From the NCBI GenBank assembly GCA_030340625.1, contig JAOPHQ010005697.1:124001-188000 (forward strand): DNA of 64,000 bases. Direction: 5' to 3'. The position numbers were made by a program, and so were the translations under genes. Under the pieces are notes generated by a model. The model did not search any database and was not told the origin of the DNA. It was given only the letters and a program-made list of their open reading frames with translations. Each line of letters begins with the position of its first letter. The stretch's first letter is position 1. Below are positions 22,317 to 31,963 of this stretch, piece after piece. The DNA is from Merluccius polli. Taxonomy: Eukaryota; Chordata; Actinopteri; Gadiformes; Merlucciidae.

Positions 22317-23138
22317 ATGGCGTCTAACTGGGATGAGGAAGAGGTGGCAAGACCCACAAATAACATTTATGATGGCCCACAGCCATATAATTTCGAACCG
22401 GTCAGAAGTGAGAGGGCGAACGAGAGCCGATGGCCGTCAAAGACAATGAAATGCATGGTCAGAGGAGAATGAGTGGAGAGTTGGCGAAGTGTCCTGGTCA
22501 GTCGCTAGCTACCATTTAGATCGCAGCAACGAGCGCTGGAGCGGTCTATGAACAGCAGTGCATACAATAACACTTTTTCCCCATCAGGGTACTGCTTACC
22601 GGGAGAGGGAGAGAGTAGTAAGCGTGTCTGTGTGGGCGGTGTCGTCCCATGGAAACTGTGGTGGAGAGCTTGTGTTGTAGGGAAGTGAGTGCGTTTTGGT
22701 CGCTGGTCGAGGAGCTCACCCCGCGGCCAGCAGATGTAACGTGCCTAACTCAGCATCCAGGATTTGAGGCATGCTGCCTGAATCCGTTTGTGCTAAAGAG
22801 CCTACTCACATTTCAGGCAGGATCATGGTCCCCTTCAAGCCAGCAGGCACGAGTATGTTCATTGTTTATGTTTACTTTGCCATTACTAGACTAGAGATGT
22901 GTTGCATAAACATGCATGACAAACAGGTATACAATTAAGTTTCCAACCTACTTATCCCTATAGGCAATACCGGTACACAGCGTACAGGCAGGCTATACGC
23001 TGGGCTTATGGTGTTCTCGGTGTTCATAGAAGGAAGCCTCTACCCTCCTGTCTGGTTTCAACCATCAGGCTACAATTTCAGAGTGGTGATGAGACCTATC
23101 ATGGCTTTCAATGGCCTCGTTTGGATGACAATGAATAA
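22317..23138 (+). CDS. P2X7-like C-terminal (ballast) domain protein, possibly decayed
   Basis: The plus strand begins MASNWDEEEVARP with YNFEPV shortly after. A second block (22,649-about 22,853) reads SLCCREVSAFWSLVEEL then TQHPGFEACCLNPFVLKSLL. A third (22,964-23,138) reads YRYTAYRQAIRWAYGVLG and ends FQWPRLDDNE with TAA. The cysteine pair, HPGF-CLN and YRxxAYRQxxRW signatures match the C-terminal domain of P2X7 and the many stand-alone fish 'P2X purinoceptor 7-like' proteins, which lack the ion channel. The blocks are in different frames. The only visible donor (22,855) and acceptor (AG 22,963) do not keep the frame, so this is either a degraded copy or uses splice sites I cannot see. AATAAA follows closely. 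Function unknown. Confidence 0.55.
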
Positions 23139-24850
23139 AAACCATATTGGCACATGAATAAAATAAAGTATTTTTCAGTTCAAGAATTGTCATGCTTGTT
23201 CTGTTGTGATCGCTCAACGGCCCTTAAAATGTGATAAAATACACAGAACACGTAAATTCCAATGAAAACAGTTTATTAGTTTATCCCAAGTATATTACTG
23301 AACAAAGAGACAGGTTGGAAAGTTCCTGATAAAGTAAACAAATCTCAAAAAATGGTTAGGCACAAAAAAGATCAACATGTATTTAAGTGTGGTCAACATG
23401 TAAAAGTGTGGTCTTACCCGAGGGTCAGCTCTCTCTCTCTCACACACACACTAATATGCATGAATACATACATGCAGTGATATCAAAAGCACACAGAGCA
23501 AGACCCAAGACAAAAGCACACACAGAGGTCCTTTTCGGGTTATCATTCCTTACTCCCTTTCCTACTAATACTACAAGGAATTATGGGGAAAAGTGTCAAA
23601 TGGAGATGTAAAGGGAGCATTTTGCAACATTTCCTTGATTGTAATCTTGTGCGAAAATCAGAATCCGAAAAGGACCCGTAGACAAGGCACTACCAGGTAC
23701 AATGATTGGTAAGCTATGTTGAATTATATAAAAGACATTTCATACAAACAAAAGAAATAAAACCACAGCACACACAATGAGCAGCAGGCAGACATGCAGC
23801 ATGCAGAACCCCTTGCAAAACCACATGGGGTACAGTGACACAAGACAGGCACAAGAGCAGCAAGGTCCCACCACCAACAACTAAGTAAAAAAAACAAAGC
23901 AATAAACAGCACACAAAGAGAAAACATAACATGCAGCATGCAGAAAACCACCACCAAGCCGTTGCTAGCTAACTGCTGGTTCTGCATTAGCCAGTTTTAT
24001 GCTGTAAAATATTTCTAGGGAGACTATGTATCGCAATAACAATTAATGTCTGTTTGAATCTGTACAATGCCTAAACTTGAATTCTAAATTCAGTTTATAT
24101 AACAGCTTTGGACTTGGATGTAGATCATATCCATACTGTCAAGTACAATCTGTCTTGTATCTAGTTAAACTTTCAACTTTGTGGGCATTTATCACACCCA
24201 TAATTAATTGGTATTTTGCATAAATGTAACTCTATGAATGATAAATGTTTAAATGTATTGGTTGGGATATGTGAGCATTGGAGCACATTGTGGGATCCGA
24301 AATACGAGACACCATGTTCCTGTGGAGCATTGGCTGGTTTTGCCAGAAACGTTGGTAGCCACATGATGCACAGACCTAGATATGTAAAAAAGAAAAAGAA
24401 AAAAAAGAGTAATCAACAGTATATCAGGTTTCAATTTTGAGTAAGTACGGTACATTACTGGTCAAATGTTTTCAATGAAACACACATGACCAGTAGTGTA
24501 TAACACTCAAATATGATGGCATCATAAACCCACAGCCTAAAGCCTGGTAAATACATTGTAAATTAACTGGCAAGACAAATTTGAATGTGGGCAGACAGTC
24601 AGGGCTATCAAATTTTAATTAGATATTCTGATTTTCTAATCAGATATGGCCTGCTGTGTATACAAAACCTACTATCCGACTTCTTACAACAGGCCGGACA
24701 GAGGGCAAACAGGCTCATGAGCACCTCTTGGCAAACAATGAATTTGTCAATGCCACTACAACAAAAAAGAGAGAGGGGGGGGGGAATTCAATTCTACCAG
24801 ATACACAAAAAGGAAAATGCAAAGTTGGTCTATGTTGGTTTTAAATTATC
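23139..24850. other. Convergent 3' region between the P2X7-like and THAP-like genes
   Basis: AATAAA motifs on the plus strand at about 23,134-23,165 can serve the P2X7-like gene, and TTTATT at 23,270-23,275 is AATAAA for the minus-strand THAP-like gene. The rest is AT-rich without a convincing gene. A short sequence built on CATGCAGCATGCAGAA occurs near 23,790 and again near 23,930. Confidence 0.4.
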
Positions 24851-26015
24851 TCACTTTTGGTGGGGGTCACAGGTGTGAGATGGCTCCTCCTCACACAATT
24901 CCTCCTCATCCTCAGACATATGTCCTCCAGGCACCCACGATGAATCGCTGATGACAGACGGATCATCTTCATCATCGGTCTGTTCAGGACTAGTGAGGGG
25001 GGGGAAGTTTGGGTCTGTGTCCCCACACTGACCATCTTGGGCTTCAGGTTCACCTGCACAGCTGTGGCAGAGGTAGTAAACATACCCAAACATATGACAA
25101 TCATGGCAAATCTACGTGGTTATGTTTTGATGTAGGCTATGTATTAATTTCATCAATGTGTATGGAAATGTCCTGTATGCATAGATTTTGGAAACGTATG
25201 TTTTAGACAGCATATCGACCACCCAAAATACCCAACATTTACCGTGAGACCTTCCACGGGGCTTCACATTGCACTGTGTCCCAGTGTCGCAAGTGGAGGG
25301 CAAGGGGTCATTCACATCGACACTGTCCGCGGTCTCCTGCTGTGCAGCATCGATCAACATCTTGCGCAAACAAATTCAAAAGGGTCAGCGACACAGTCAC
25401 GTTTAATACATATGAAAGAGAACCGTAATAGTCAAACACACACGCGCTGTTGTGAAAGCCGCTTGACGATCACCAGTGATCCAAACAAACACTAGCCATG
25501 GTGCTTTCTAGTTAGATACGACAAGCTTTTGGACATTTACTTCAGGACAATTTAGTTTTGGCTCATATTCATGAATCACGAAATGTGGTTTTCTAATCTC
25601 AGACTGATCATGACTGTAGTGGAGGCGGTGTCAAAGGGAACACAGTATGCAGTATGCACAGGGTTAGCTAACGCGCAGATAAACATTACATGCATTATCA
25701 TGAGGCTTACCGTAGCATCTCTCGGTGTTGTAGCGGCAGGCAGAGAGGTGCTGTGCAGACGGCCCGGTGGTCGGAATCAGCTTCGCCAGCCTCTTGGTCT
25801 TCAACCCGAGTGATACCATTCTGGTATCCCCTTCGTCGTAGTCCTCCTTGAAATGCGCGCTGCAAATCTTGGTATTGGCGGTGACGGAGGTCATTGAAAA
25901 ATGTGCCCGCCTAACTCGGACAAAGTGGACCCACTGTCGAAGGGTTGCCTTGTCCTTCAGGAAGCCATGGAGCTGTGTCCAGTTTACAACCGGCACGAGC
26001 ACAGTAGCCCGGCAT
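24851..26015 (-). pseudogene. THAP zinc-finger protein gene with frameshifts
   Basis: Exons read on the minus strand: 25711-26015, 25243-25360 and about 24851-25061. The start MPGYCARAGC supplies the first zinc ligands of a THAP (C2CH) finger. A one-base shift then moves the rest, LHGFLKDKATLRQWVHFVRV to KICSAHF (the C-x2-H half), into another frame. Exon 3 carries a SVGTQT segment in one frame and an acidic DDEDDPSVISDSSWVPGG segment in another, with the switch at an eight-G run (24997-25004). THAP fingers bind DNA in host regulators and in P-element-like transposases. Either the copy is decayed, or the two breaks are sequence errors; the second is in a homopolymer. Confidence 0.5.
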
Positions 26016-26042
26016 TATACCGGTTCGAGGGTGTATCTATCT

Positions 26043-26593
26043 AGCTATCTACTAGCCTGGCAAGCCAGACCTACATCAGAAAGATGTAAGGTCTGGCATA
26101 GCTCCATTGGCAGTGTGGGCGGGATAAACGGTTGTCTTTCAAGTTCCCTCTGCACGCAATAGGATAGCGCTACAACCAATCAGAGCAACGAAGAAGGTGA
26201 CGTAGTCAGAGCGACGGCTCTGACTACGTAATTAATCAAAACTCAGAATAAATATTTATTTTCGAGGAAAGACTTCAGTGCCGTTCTTTGTTCTTTTCTC
26301 AAATAAAATGTTAACTTAAAGTCTTGAAGAGTCGCGGCCAAAGCCGAGTGGAAAGACAACCGTTCGCAAGCAGCAGCAGCCATTGTTTACCTAACACGGA
26401 ACCGTCGCAACTCTGTCGTCATTAGGTAACCCGGCTTTCGACTCCGCCCCTCACGCTGTGATTGGCCAGACATACAAGACATACTTGGTGTTTCCAGCAC
26501 CAAAAAGCGGACGGAGCTTTGCTAGACTACACTAGCTGCCAAATAAATTTGCTGCCGCTAGGGGGTGTCTAGAGTTCTAGGCTAGCTATCTAC
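26043..26593. mobile_element. Short non-autonomous element with 10-bp direct flanks
   Basis: A 531-bp unit (26,053-26,583) begins TAGCCTGGCAAGCCAG and ends GTCTAGAGTTCTAGGCT. It is flanked by AGCTATCTAC on both sides (26,043-26,052 and 26,584-26,593). The surroundings are a CTAT-type microsatellite, so the flanking match could be partly fortuitous. No coding frame. Family not recognised. Confidence 0.5.
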
Positions 26594-27353
26594 GCTATCT
26601 GTCTATGCTATGCTATCTGGCTATCTCTCTCTATGTATCTATTTATCTATCGTTCTATGCTGTCTAACTGTCTATCTATCTATCTCTCTATCTAGGCTAT
26701 ATATATGTATTTATCTGTATATTCTGCTGAACAATCTCTTACTAGTCTCTCTCTACTCGTCTCTCTCAATGGTCTCACGGCGGGCTTTGGTCTGTCGTCT
26801 CACTCATGTGACGTCATGCAATGCATTGTGGGTGAAATGAGAATCAATCGCGAACTGCTAAAATATAGACGGCTAAAAACCAACTTTTTTGTATTATATT
26901 ACGTTTTGTGATACCCAACAACATCAAATACAATGAATAACAGTTTAAATGTGTATTACCAACAAGCAAATGCGCAAATTCATTAGAAAATTAAACCTGC
27001 ACCATGGCCTTTAAGTCATGTAAACAAACCACGAGATAACTCCTCGTTTCAACTAAATGAATGCCGTGCGCATAACGTATAACGTAAACGTTTTGTTAAT
27101 AGTTCAAAGCGGGATTTATTCATATACTTAAAAAAGTATGCCTCCCCAATTTGTAAAGTCTCAGCTCCCGCGTCTGGATGAATGAGCTCCACTGGATCCG
27201 TACTCCGCGCGGCTTCCGTTCCCACCGGGCGCGTTTTAGCAGTGGAGCGCTGCGAGGCGGCTGGATTTGCGAGATCAAGCGAGAACCACACAACAAGCAA
27301 ATCAAAGGTTACTTTGTCTGTCAGAAGTTGACTTGCAGTTGCTTTGTCAGTGT
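26594..27353. other. CTAT microsatellite and unassigned sequence
   Basis: CTATCT and CTCTCT repeats run to about 26,770. The remainder has an 83-codon minus frame at 27,049-27,300 with no domain I recognise. No further features seen. Confidence 0.4.
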
Positions 27354-27482
27354 GTGTGGGGGGGGGTGCTACCGGAGGATTGTTGAGCGGGGGGTGCTAC
27401 CGGAGGATTGTTGAGCGGGGGGGGGGGGGGGGGTGCTACCGGAGGATTGTTGAGCGGGGGCGGGGGGCTACCGGAGGATTTC
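27354..27482. repeat. G-rich minisatellite (unit about 29-43 bp)
   Basis: Four tandem copies of GGTGCTACCGGAGGATTGTTGAGCG-type units are separated by G runs of changing length, one of about 17 G. The final copy diverges after GGCTACCGGAGGATT. Variation sits almost wholly in the G spacers. The run of G tracts could form G-quadruplexes on the plus strand. Confidence 0.85.
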
Positions 27483-27745
27483 TGTTGCGCGATTGCAGGC
27501 AGGCTTGGGCTACGTGCCGGGTCTCAGCCCTTATGTGCCGGCTAGCCCCGGCCCAATTTAACCACTGGCTGTAAGGTTTCCGGAACTGGATTTGGCCATT
27601 TTCCTGTCTCCACGATCGTCTTCAGCTGTATCAGTGTTTCATCCTCTGTCGTTTTCAGTCGAATGTCAGTCGAGTTATGGCCTGTACATCATGCAGAGTC
27701 ACTGACAACACTCTGTCGACATACAATTCCACATACTCATTGTCC

Positions 27746-28396
27746 TCAGTCTCTTGTAATGGAAGTCTTCAATAGTGAATCCGCCACATTGGATTTTCCC
27801 ACTATGTGTTCGATCTTGTAGTCGTACGGCTGTAGTCTCAAGCCTAATCTCTGTATGCGGGGTGGTGATAGTGTAGCTTTCTCTGGGTTGAACATGTAGA
27901 TGAGGGGTTTGTGGTCTGTTTGTAGCATAAACTTTCCTCCCCACAGGTAGGTTCTGAAATGTTCCACAGCCCAAACACAACCTAGAGCTTCCCGCTCTAT
28001 CTGAGAGTAGCGGCGCTCTGTTGGAGTCAATGAACGGCTCGCATAGGCTACTGGCTTGTTCCGTCCATCTGATTGGGTTTGAAGTAAGACTGCTCCTAGT
28101 CCTACTGGGCTTGCATCACTGGTGACTACTGTTGGTGTATTCAGCTTGAAGTAAGCCAGGCATGGCTCACTTACCAACGCGCCTTTCATTGCTTGGAACG
28201 GCATTCCGCAAAGCATCGAGTCCATAGCCTTCTGATAGGCTTCCGGTGCACTCGATAATCCAAAGGGGACTTTTCTGAAGCGGTAGCACCCTCTGTGAGT
28301 AATGAACGTGGTCAGGTGTCTAGATTCAGGGTCTAAGTCACACTGCCAAAATCCCTTCTGTGCATCTAACTTGGCAAACACTGTTGCTCCCTGCAC
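27746..28396 (-). pseudogene. Gypsy RT-RNase H fragment lacking the RT catalytic aspartates
   Basis: The frame runs through VFAKLDAQKGFWQ and PFGLSSAPEAYQKAMDSML, then jumps directly to FQAMKGALVSEPCLAYF, the start of the RNase H region. In Gypsy elements the xxDD catalytic motif and a thumb/connection of roughly 100 residues lie between these points. Loss in frame suggests an internal deletion after insertion or in the parent copy. Confidence 0.8.
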
Positions 28397-28805
28397 AGCA
28401 TGTAAGATGCTGTCTAGTCGGTACTGGATGTCTTTCTCTGATCACAGCATGATTCACCTCCCTGAGATCTACACATAGCCTCACTTCCTTGGTGTCTTTC
28501 TTTGGAATTAGTAGTATGTTGGAGACCCATTCTGATCCTTCATTCACTTCCTCTATTATACCTTGGTCAAGCATCTTGTCTAACTCCTGGTTCACAGCCT
28601 CCAACATTGGATAAGGGACTCTCCTCAAACCCTGAGCTACATCGACTGTAACTTTATGACTGTAACCTTTAATTTGACCTAGTCCTTTAAAAAGTGAATG
28701 ATATTCATTTGCTAGATTACTGAATCTCTCTGTCTGTCCTACTGTGTTCACATTTTCTCCAGGGTTCAGTATCTTCAATGCAAAGCTGGTTTTCCTACCT
28801 AGCAA
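28338..28805 (-). pseudogene. Gypsy reverse transcriptase, fingers region
   Basis: Carries GIIEEVNEGSEWVSNILLIP and RLCVDLREVNHAV, the diagnostic primer-grip-preceding motifs of Ty3/Gypsy reverse transcriptases. It then shifts frame before the palm segment. Both ends are frame breaks, not natural termini. Confidence 0.85.
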
Positions 28806-29578
28806 GGCCTCAACATTTCCTTGACATAAACGTCATCTTTCACTACCTTGTCCTTCCATCTCATTTCTGCCTCAAAATAACCGGCACATTTAGGTGGTTC
28901 TGTTCTTTTGGACAATGTTTTTCTAAACAGGTCTTCTCCTATGAAGTTTCTACTACTTCCTGTGTCTATGACCATTTTCAGCTTTTGTCCATTTACTTTC
29001 ACTGTTTCAGTACCTTCCGGATCAACTGCATTAATAAACTCATCTGACTCTGAGTCAGAAGGTTCATGCACTGCTCTAACTGGTTTACGAAATTTGGGCT
29101 TTTCCTCATCCCTATTTCTGTCACTATTCTTCCCTTCCTGTGCAGATATTTTCTTCCTACACACTCTTGCATAATGTCCAGTTTTTTTACAGTACAAACA
29201 AGTAGCAGTCCTAGCTCCACATTCATCTGCTTTGTGGGACGTCATTCCACATCTGAAACACTTGGTGTCGCTGTCGTCTTGCTCACCGTCATCATTTCTG
29301 CTTCCGCTTCTACCGTGTGCTTTTGGTTTCACTCTCGAGTCATGGTTACCGTGGTTACCGCGAGTTCTCCTCTTCGTGAAGTGAACCTGATTGTCCCGGG
29401 CTTTGTGACCACTGGCATAAAATAAAAATAATCTAGATTCCGTCTGCTTACAGTACCACCATAACAATTTGTCACGCAGCCTCTTCATCACGCATTTCTC
29501 CACAATCTGATCCCTAATCATGTCATTCTCCAGTGCGCCGAAGTCACACGATTTCGCTAGTTCTCTCAGTCCATTCAC
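28799..29578 (-). pseudogene. Gypsy Gag C-terminus, zinc knuckles and protease
   Basis: Contains two CCHC-type knuckles (nucleic-acid binding in Gag) followed by an Asp-Thr-Gly protease active site in KMVIDTGSSRNFIGEDLF. Flanked by frameshifts to the upstream gag frame and the downstream RT frame. Confidence 0.85.
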
Positions 29579-29937
29579 AAAAGCATCAACTGACTCGTCG
29601 GGAAACTGAGCTCTTTGTCTAAACTTTCCAAAACCACATTTCTCCGTGGCGTGAAGTATACATCTAGGGCAGCAACAGCCTGTGCATGTGTACCTTTATC
29701 TCCCGGTAGATTAGCTCCAATGCAATGCAGAAACGTGGCTCTTCTTACCGCGTCCTGTGCACTGATAGTTCCACTCGCAACTTCGAAGAAATTGTACGAG
29801 TCCTTCCATAACATATATTCCGTGTACAAGTCAGATGCTCCAAGGTTCAATGGGACTGGCGGGGCTAGTTGAGCATGGAATGCAGGCACCGGCGGTACTG
29901 GTGCGGCAACAACAGCCTGTTGTCCTGCCTGCGACAT
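29575..29937 (-). pseudogene. Gypsy Gag N-terminal part
   Basis: Begins with a proline/alanine-rich leader and a retrotransposon Gag-like segment (YMLWKDSYNFFEVASG). The frame is lost near 29,600, just before the expected continuation. Confidence 0.7.
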
Positions 29938-30003
29938 GGCGGTCTGCTATCTATCACTCGTGGTTCAGTCTGCGTTTCCCCGGCGTATTAGACGTGAAAT
30001 CCG

Positions 30004-30188
30004 TGTTGTCTTGTTGCCTTCGACGTGTTGTCCATAAATGATCAGTCAGGTTCTTATTAATTCTGTTTATTAACACATAATCATCACCATGTCCCTGCTC
30101 TCAGTCTAGCGCGTCTATTTCCGGTCCATCGGTCTATCTGTCTCCCAGCATCTCGCGATATCTCAAGTAGGCTATCTAAGATACTACA
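30004..30188 (-). repeat. Putative 5' LTR of the Gypsy element
   Basis: Read on the minus strand, this 185-base block starts TGTAGTAT and ends CAAGACAACA, i.e. TG...CA, and contains AATAAA. It lies immediately before the gag leader. With no 3' LTR to compare, the boundaries are inferred. Confidence 0.45.
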
Positions 30189-30216
30189 CCGTCAAAAGTA
30201 GACCTGGCGCGGATCT

Positions 30217-30835
30217 GGGCCCAGTTTCCCTATAATGATGGATCCACGCTCGTACGATCCTTCTTACGAATCATCTTTCGAACAATCGTTATTTTTTTCC
30301 GTGCGTTTCCCAAAACTCCTCTTAACATGAACGCGCGTGCACAGATCTAACGATCGATCATAGCCTTGTACCTGTCCACTGACACGGTTCTGAAATACAT
30401 ATTATACTCGATTCTGATTGGCTGGAGGGTGTAGGTTAAAAAGTACACCTAGGAAAGACGTTGACACTATGAAGACGCTATGACGCTACGGGAGATATTA
30501 CATTTTTAAATGTAATATCTCCCATATGCAGGCGTTGCCAAGCAACGTGGCCATAGCGCCAACGTCTTTCCTAGGTGTACATTACCACTTTTTAACCTAC
30601 ACCCTCCAACCAATCAGAATCGAGACCCAGACCATGGTATAACATAGACTAAGCTATATAGCCTATCGTAACTTTAGCCTCAGTGGAGTCACCGGCTGGA
30701 CATTCAGTGGTATTGGATGTTTTGTGCAATGTTAACGACGCTCATAGCGCGCTACGAGTGCCCCTGGAGCTCTCGTTAGCTGCGAGCGTCTTAACGACAG
30801 TCGTTACGCAACGATGCTTTCGGGAAACTGGGCCC
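30217..30835. mobile_element. Foldback element with GGGCCCAGTTTCCC ends
   Basis: GGGCCCAGTTTCCC at 30,217-30,230 is exactly inverted at 30,822-30,835. The subterminal parts are rich in CGTTA/TAACG and CGATC motifs typical of small fish inverted-repeat elements. No coding frame. A second palindromic element is nested inside. Confidence 0.65.
30408..30626. mobile_element. Palindromic element nested in the foldback element
   Basis: The left arm starts TCGATTCTGATTGGCTGGAG and the right arm is its near-complete inverse, ending CCAACCAATCAGAATCGA. The centre, GGGAGATATTACA-TTTTTAAA-TGTAATATCTCCC, is a perfect hairpin. The arms differ by small indels. It can fold into one long hairpin of about 100 bp. 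Confidence 0.7.
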
Positions 30836-31020
30836 TGGAGCGGCAGCCACTTCTGGCCGCGTCTGAAACGCGCCGCGGCGCGTCTGGTGGATCATGACCA
30901 GAGCGGATCCGGCTGTCGCGCGACAATGCGCCCACGACGGATCCAGTGGAAGTTGGGCTGAAGTTGGGCTTAACCCCCTTCTAGCTATTCTTACAGGTAG
31001 GCCTAGTTAAAATCTCACTA
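30836..31020. other. GC-rich sequence before the DNA transposon
   Basis: A GC-rich block with CGCGCCGCGGCGCG palindromes, probably the edge of another old repeat. It ends with the ACTA target copy (31,017-31,020) of the following transposon. Confidence 0.35.
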
Positions 31021-31053
31021 GGGTCATTCCTAGTATTCGGTGCCATTTGAGTC
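31021..31053 (+). repeat. Left terminal inverted repeat of the DNA transposon
   Basis: 33 bases starting GGGTCATTCCTAGTATTCGG and ending TTTGAGTC. Matches the right end inverted with a single G/C difference at position 13. Confidence 0.93.
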
Positions 31054-31406
31054 CCCATAGCCTAATATGGTATATTTTTGGTAAAAATTGGTCAATTCTT
31101 ATTTTTAAAAGCTCATCTTATATAGTTAACCCCCCTCTACCATAGAACACAACAGTATGTCCCCAGGATTAATTGCATTTAAAATAATTCCTCCGACTTT
31201 AGCAGAAACAACTAAACTGCCATGTCCCCAATCGTGTTTGCTCAACTTCAGTTATAAATATAAGTAATAAAAATCAAATAAATTCTACATTTTTCATTAT
31301 TGTTGTATAGCTTTGTTTATAATACTCCTCACCAAATGTTATTTTTTGTGATTAAAACATTTTTAAGACTTTAAGTATTTAAAATATGTTGTGTCCCTGA
31401 ATCGAC

Positions 31407-31829
31407 TGTCCCCCCTGTTACTCTGGTGCAAGTCCCCCTGAACACCCCCCTCCGACTATCCCTCTAGTCACATGACTCTCAACAAGTAACATTACTTTTT
31501 GGAGGGAAATCATCTACAAGAAGCAGAGTAAGTATCACTCTTTAATCAACCTTTTTTTTCAATGTTTTAGAAAGCTTGACTGATGCGGTAAAGCATAACA
31601 TGTCCACCCTGTTATGCTTATAAATAATGGAAACTGATCCTTTTTTGTAATTTTGAAAATATGGTTGAAAAACATGTTAAAAATCCTCCTCAGTGGTCAA
31701 CATTAGCTAGCTTCTTCTGCATCACATGAGTAGTAATAGCTAAATTTAGCATAAAATGTCCCCCCTGTTACTGTCCCCCCTGTTACTGTTTTACACAGTA
31801 ACAGGGGGGACACATAGTAACAGGGTGGA
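31407..31829. repeat. Left subterminal motif cluster (six copies)
   Basis: Copies of TGTCCMCCCTGTTAC: plus orientation at 31,407-31,421, 31,601-31,614 (last base differs), 31,757-31,771 and 31,772-31,786; minus orientation at 31,798-31,812 and 31,817-31,829. The last four form an inverted pair of doublets. The 31,601 copy sits in the loop of an AAGCATAAC/GTTATGCTT hairpin. Such arrays are usual binding sites for transposases; here that role is inferred. Confidence 0.85.
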
Positions 31830-31963
31830 TGTAAGAGGGCTAGATGAATAAGTGTTTCCAGTTTGTATTAGATTTTTTATACATTATTATGCCTTTTTTG
31901 TTCCATACTTCCATAAGATTCCATAAGATTTTTAAAAAATAGTTTGCATGTAATTATCAGGGA

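Larger units (their letters stand above)
27565..30188 (-). mobile_element. Ty3/Gypsy LTR retrotransposon, broken and 3' truncated
   Basis: On the minus strand, in order: gag-like frame (29575-29937); CCHC zinc knuckles CFRCGMTSHKADEC and CLYCKKTGHYARVC plus an aspartic protease motif VIDTGSS (28799-29578); reverse-transcriptase N-terminal half (28338-28805); and the end of the fingers/palm joined directly to RNase H (27746-28396, with TSDASPVGLGAVL and QIEREALGCVWAVEHF). Frames change at least four times. The segment holding the catalytic DD motif and the connection is deleted. The copy ends in the linker before integrase; no integrase or 3' LTR is present. It cannot transpose by itself. Confidence 0.88.

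Noticed and set aside
25980..26450. CRISPR-like or tandem array suspected from repeated TCTGACTACG motifs
   Set aside because: Only an inverted pair (GACGTAGTCAGAGC/GCTCTGACTACG) is present; it belongs to a small mobile element in a vertebrate genome.
31798..31830. Possible homing-endonuclease site (TAACAGGG resembles part of the I-SceI site)
   Set aside because: Only a partial match and it occurs as the transposon's own repeated subterminal motif.
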